Source of the DNA: Oscillospiraceae bacterium
GTDB lineage: Bacteria > Bacillota > Clostridia > Oscillospirales > Acutalibacteraceae
Direction of reading: 5' to 3'
DNA length: 44,270 nucleotides
Assembly: GCA_015065425.1 (NCBI GenBank)
Contig: SVQH01000028.1
Span: forward strand, 1-44,270
Position numbers and translations under genes: made by a program. Positions 42,900 to 44,270 of this stretch are shown here, piece by piece (within the stretch, counting starts at the first letter, position 1; the number at the start of each line of letters is the position of its first letter). Under the pieces are notes generated by a model. It saw nothing but the letters and a program-made list of their open reading frames with translations, was not told the DNA's origin and ran no database searches.

Positions 42900-44219
42900 A
42901 TGTTAAAGAGAAAGATAGAAAAGCGTTTTCTTGACTGGAAAAACAGTGAAAACAGAAAACCTCTTATAGTTAAAGGTTGCAGGCAATGCGGAAAGACATA
43001 TTCAGTGCTTGATTTTGCAAGGAATAATTATAAAAATGTTGTATATCTTAATTTTTTTGAAAATCCTGATTACATTTCGGTTTTTTCAGGCTCACTTGAG
43101 GTTGATAACATAATAATGCTTCTTTCTGCACTTATGGGAAATAATGCTGTTTTTGAAGCATATAACACAGTTCTTGTTCTTGATGAAATTCAGGAATGCC
43201 CCGGTGCGAGAACCGCACTTAAGTTCTTTTGTACTGACGGCAGATTTGATGTCATAGGGACGGGTTCCCTGTTGGGAGTAAAGGGGTACGGCAAAGAGCC
43301 GCGTTCCGTCCCCGTCGGATATGAAACAGTTATAGATATGTATCCTCTTGATTTTGAAGAGTTTTTATGGGCAAACGGCATAACTGAAAACATTATTATT
43401 TCCTTGAAAAACAGTCTTAATGAGGAAAAGCCCGTAGCTGAAGCTTTGAATAAACGGATGAAAGATCTGCTTTTGCAGTATGCTGTTGTGGGCGGTATGC
43501 CTGATGTGGTTCAGACATTTGTTGAAACCAGACAGATGGACAGGGTTTTGCAGATACAAAGGGATATTGTCCGTTCCTATGAGGATGATATGATAAAATA
43601 TGCTGACAAAAAGGACAAATCAAATATCAGAGAGTGCTTTCAATCCATACCCAAACAGTTGAGCAAGAAGAATAAAAAATTCCAATATTCGGTTATTAAA
43701 AAAGGTTCCTCTGCTGCAAGTTTTGCAGGAAGTCTTCAATGGATAGAGGATGCAGGAATAATATCAAGATGTTACAATCTTTCAATTACCGAATTACCGC
43801 TTGACGGAAATTCACAAAAGGAAATTTTTAAGGTTTATATGCTTGATTGCGGTCTTTTTATCAGTATGCTTGAGGATGGAACACAGTATGATGTGCTTCA
43901 GGGCAAACTTTACGGTTACAAAGGAGCGATTTTTGAGAATCTGATTGCAGATATTTTTAAAAAAATGGGAAGAAATCTTTACTATTTTCATAAGGATTCA
44001 GGGCTTGAGGTAGATTTTGTTATTAGATACAAGGGTGAATGCACTTTGATTGAGGTTAAAGCCACAGGAGGAAACACCAAAAGAACAAAGACAATTCTTC
44101 GTCATCCGGAAAAATATCATGTAAACAGTGCAGTGAAATTCGGGGATTACAACATAGGAAGAAGCGAAGGAATTCTTACCCTGCCACTTTACTGTGCATT
44201 TTTGCTGACTGATGTATAA
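42900..44219 (+). CDS. AAA_14/DUF4143 family ATPase
   Basis: The 439-residue protein starts at ATG ten bases after GGAGG; a TTG at 42894 is only four bases away and less likely. The N-terminal ATPase has Walker A in VKGCRQCGKTYS (residues about 23-34) and Walker B in VLVLDEIQECP. The C-terminal DUF4143 domain begins near residue 200 and includes an EVDFVI-x8-LIEVKA segment, like the D-x(n)-E-x-K core of restriction-type nucleases. The family is widespread, often laterally spread, and its function is unknown. The repeats upstream suggest specific control. A terminator follows. Confidence 0.92.
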   Translation: MLKRKIEKRFLDWKNSENRKPLIVKGCRQCGKTYSVLDFARNNYKNVVYLNFFENPDYISVFSGSLEVDNIIMLLSALMGNNAVFEAYNTVLVLDEIQECPGARTALKFFCTDGRFDVIGTGSLLGVKGYGKEPRSVPVGYETVIDMYPLDFEEFLWANGITENIIISLKNSLNEEKPVAEALNKRMKDLLLQYAVVGGMPDVVQTFVETRQMDRVLQIQRDIVRSYEDDMIKYADKKDKSNIRECFQSIPKQLSKKNKKFQYSVIKKGSSAASFAGSLQWIEDAGIISRCYNLSITELPLDGNSQKEIFKVYMLDCGLFISMLEDGTQYDVLQGKLYGYKGAIFENLIADIFKKMGRNLYYFHKDSGLEVDFVIRYKGECTLIEVKATGGNTKRTKTILRHPEKYHVNSAVKFGDYNIGRSEGILTLPLYCAFLLTDV

Positions 44220-44241
44220 AATTAAATAATTACAAAAAATA

Positions 44242-44270
44242 TCGGGAGGAACTTTTTTGTTCCTCCCGAC
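44242..44270 (+). terminator. Terminator at the window end
   Basis: TCGGGAGGAAC and GTTCCTCCCGA form an 11-bp stem around TTTTTT. The T tract beyond the stem lies outside the window. Confidence 0.75.

Overview
The window looks like chromosome from a low-GC, gut-type Clostridia (Oscillospirales/Ruminococcaceae-like is my best guess). The reasons are the order parA-parB-serS behind a parS site, sigma-A-type promoters with 17-bp spacers, strong Shine-Dalgarno sites, an Asn T-box ahead of asnS-asnA, dockerin modules, and secreted proteins with repeated CxxC modules. The taxonomy is inference from gene content only.

Layout. Positions 1-5500 hold the 3' end of a CxxC-repeat surface protein, then a near-perfect parS, parA, parB, serS and an unrecognised membrane protein. 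This is an origin-proximal segregation locus. Positions 5500-7550 are accessory: a membrane-anchored XRE regulator, a decayed second XRE gene, and a phd-doc toxin-antitoxin pair. Positions 7670-11830 are one transcription unit: an SGNH hydrolase, a NodU/CmcH-type carbamoyltransferase, and a small membrane protein that appears to fuse the SxtJ-like and SxtK (DUF5989)-like partners of such enzymes. Positions 11860-15480 carry a PLP lyase-like gene, tRNA-Gly and tRNA-Val, a decayed dockerin gene, an old-yellow-enzyme oxidoreductase, and a 59-residue TTG-start protein with a clear ribosome site.

Positions 15600-20920 form a three-gene operon: a gamma-delta fused and an alpha-beta fused 2-oxoacid:ferredoxin oxidoreductase, followed by a YyaL-type thioredoxin-fold protein. 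Positions 21000-28850 are mainly carbohydrate and small-molecule genes: a polytopic membrane-anchored GH36 alpha-galactosidase, an OFA-type MFS transporter, an XRE regulator, a Gfo/Idh/MocA oxidoreductase, and a sugar-type MFS carrier with a large extra external domain. Positions 28950-33350 are an rlmB-led operon. Its second gene encodes a 1169-residue protein with the fold plan of a P1B-type ATPase but without the catalytic motifs, flanked by long charged tails. I judge this the most novel item in the window.

Positions 33500-37850 hold a dockerin-tagged VanY-type D,D-carboxypeptidase, a strong promoter leading through two and a half 200-bp tandem repeats with tRNA-like pieces into tRNA-Pro, and a large beta-helix glycosidase-like protein with CxxC repeats. 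Positions 38000-42670 are minus-strand genes: a hexapeptide acetyltransferase, TspO, a flavin reductase-like protein, and asnS-asnA under an Asn T-box. The window ends with a DUF4143 ATPase whose promoter is preceded by four direct repeats spaced exactly 32 bp apart.
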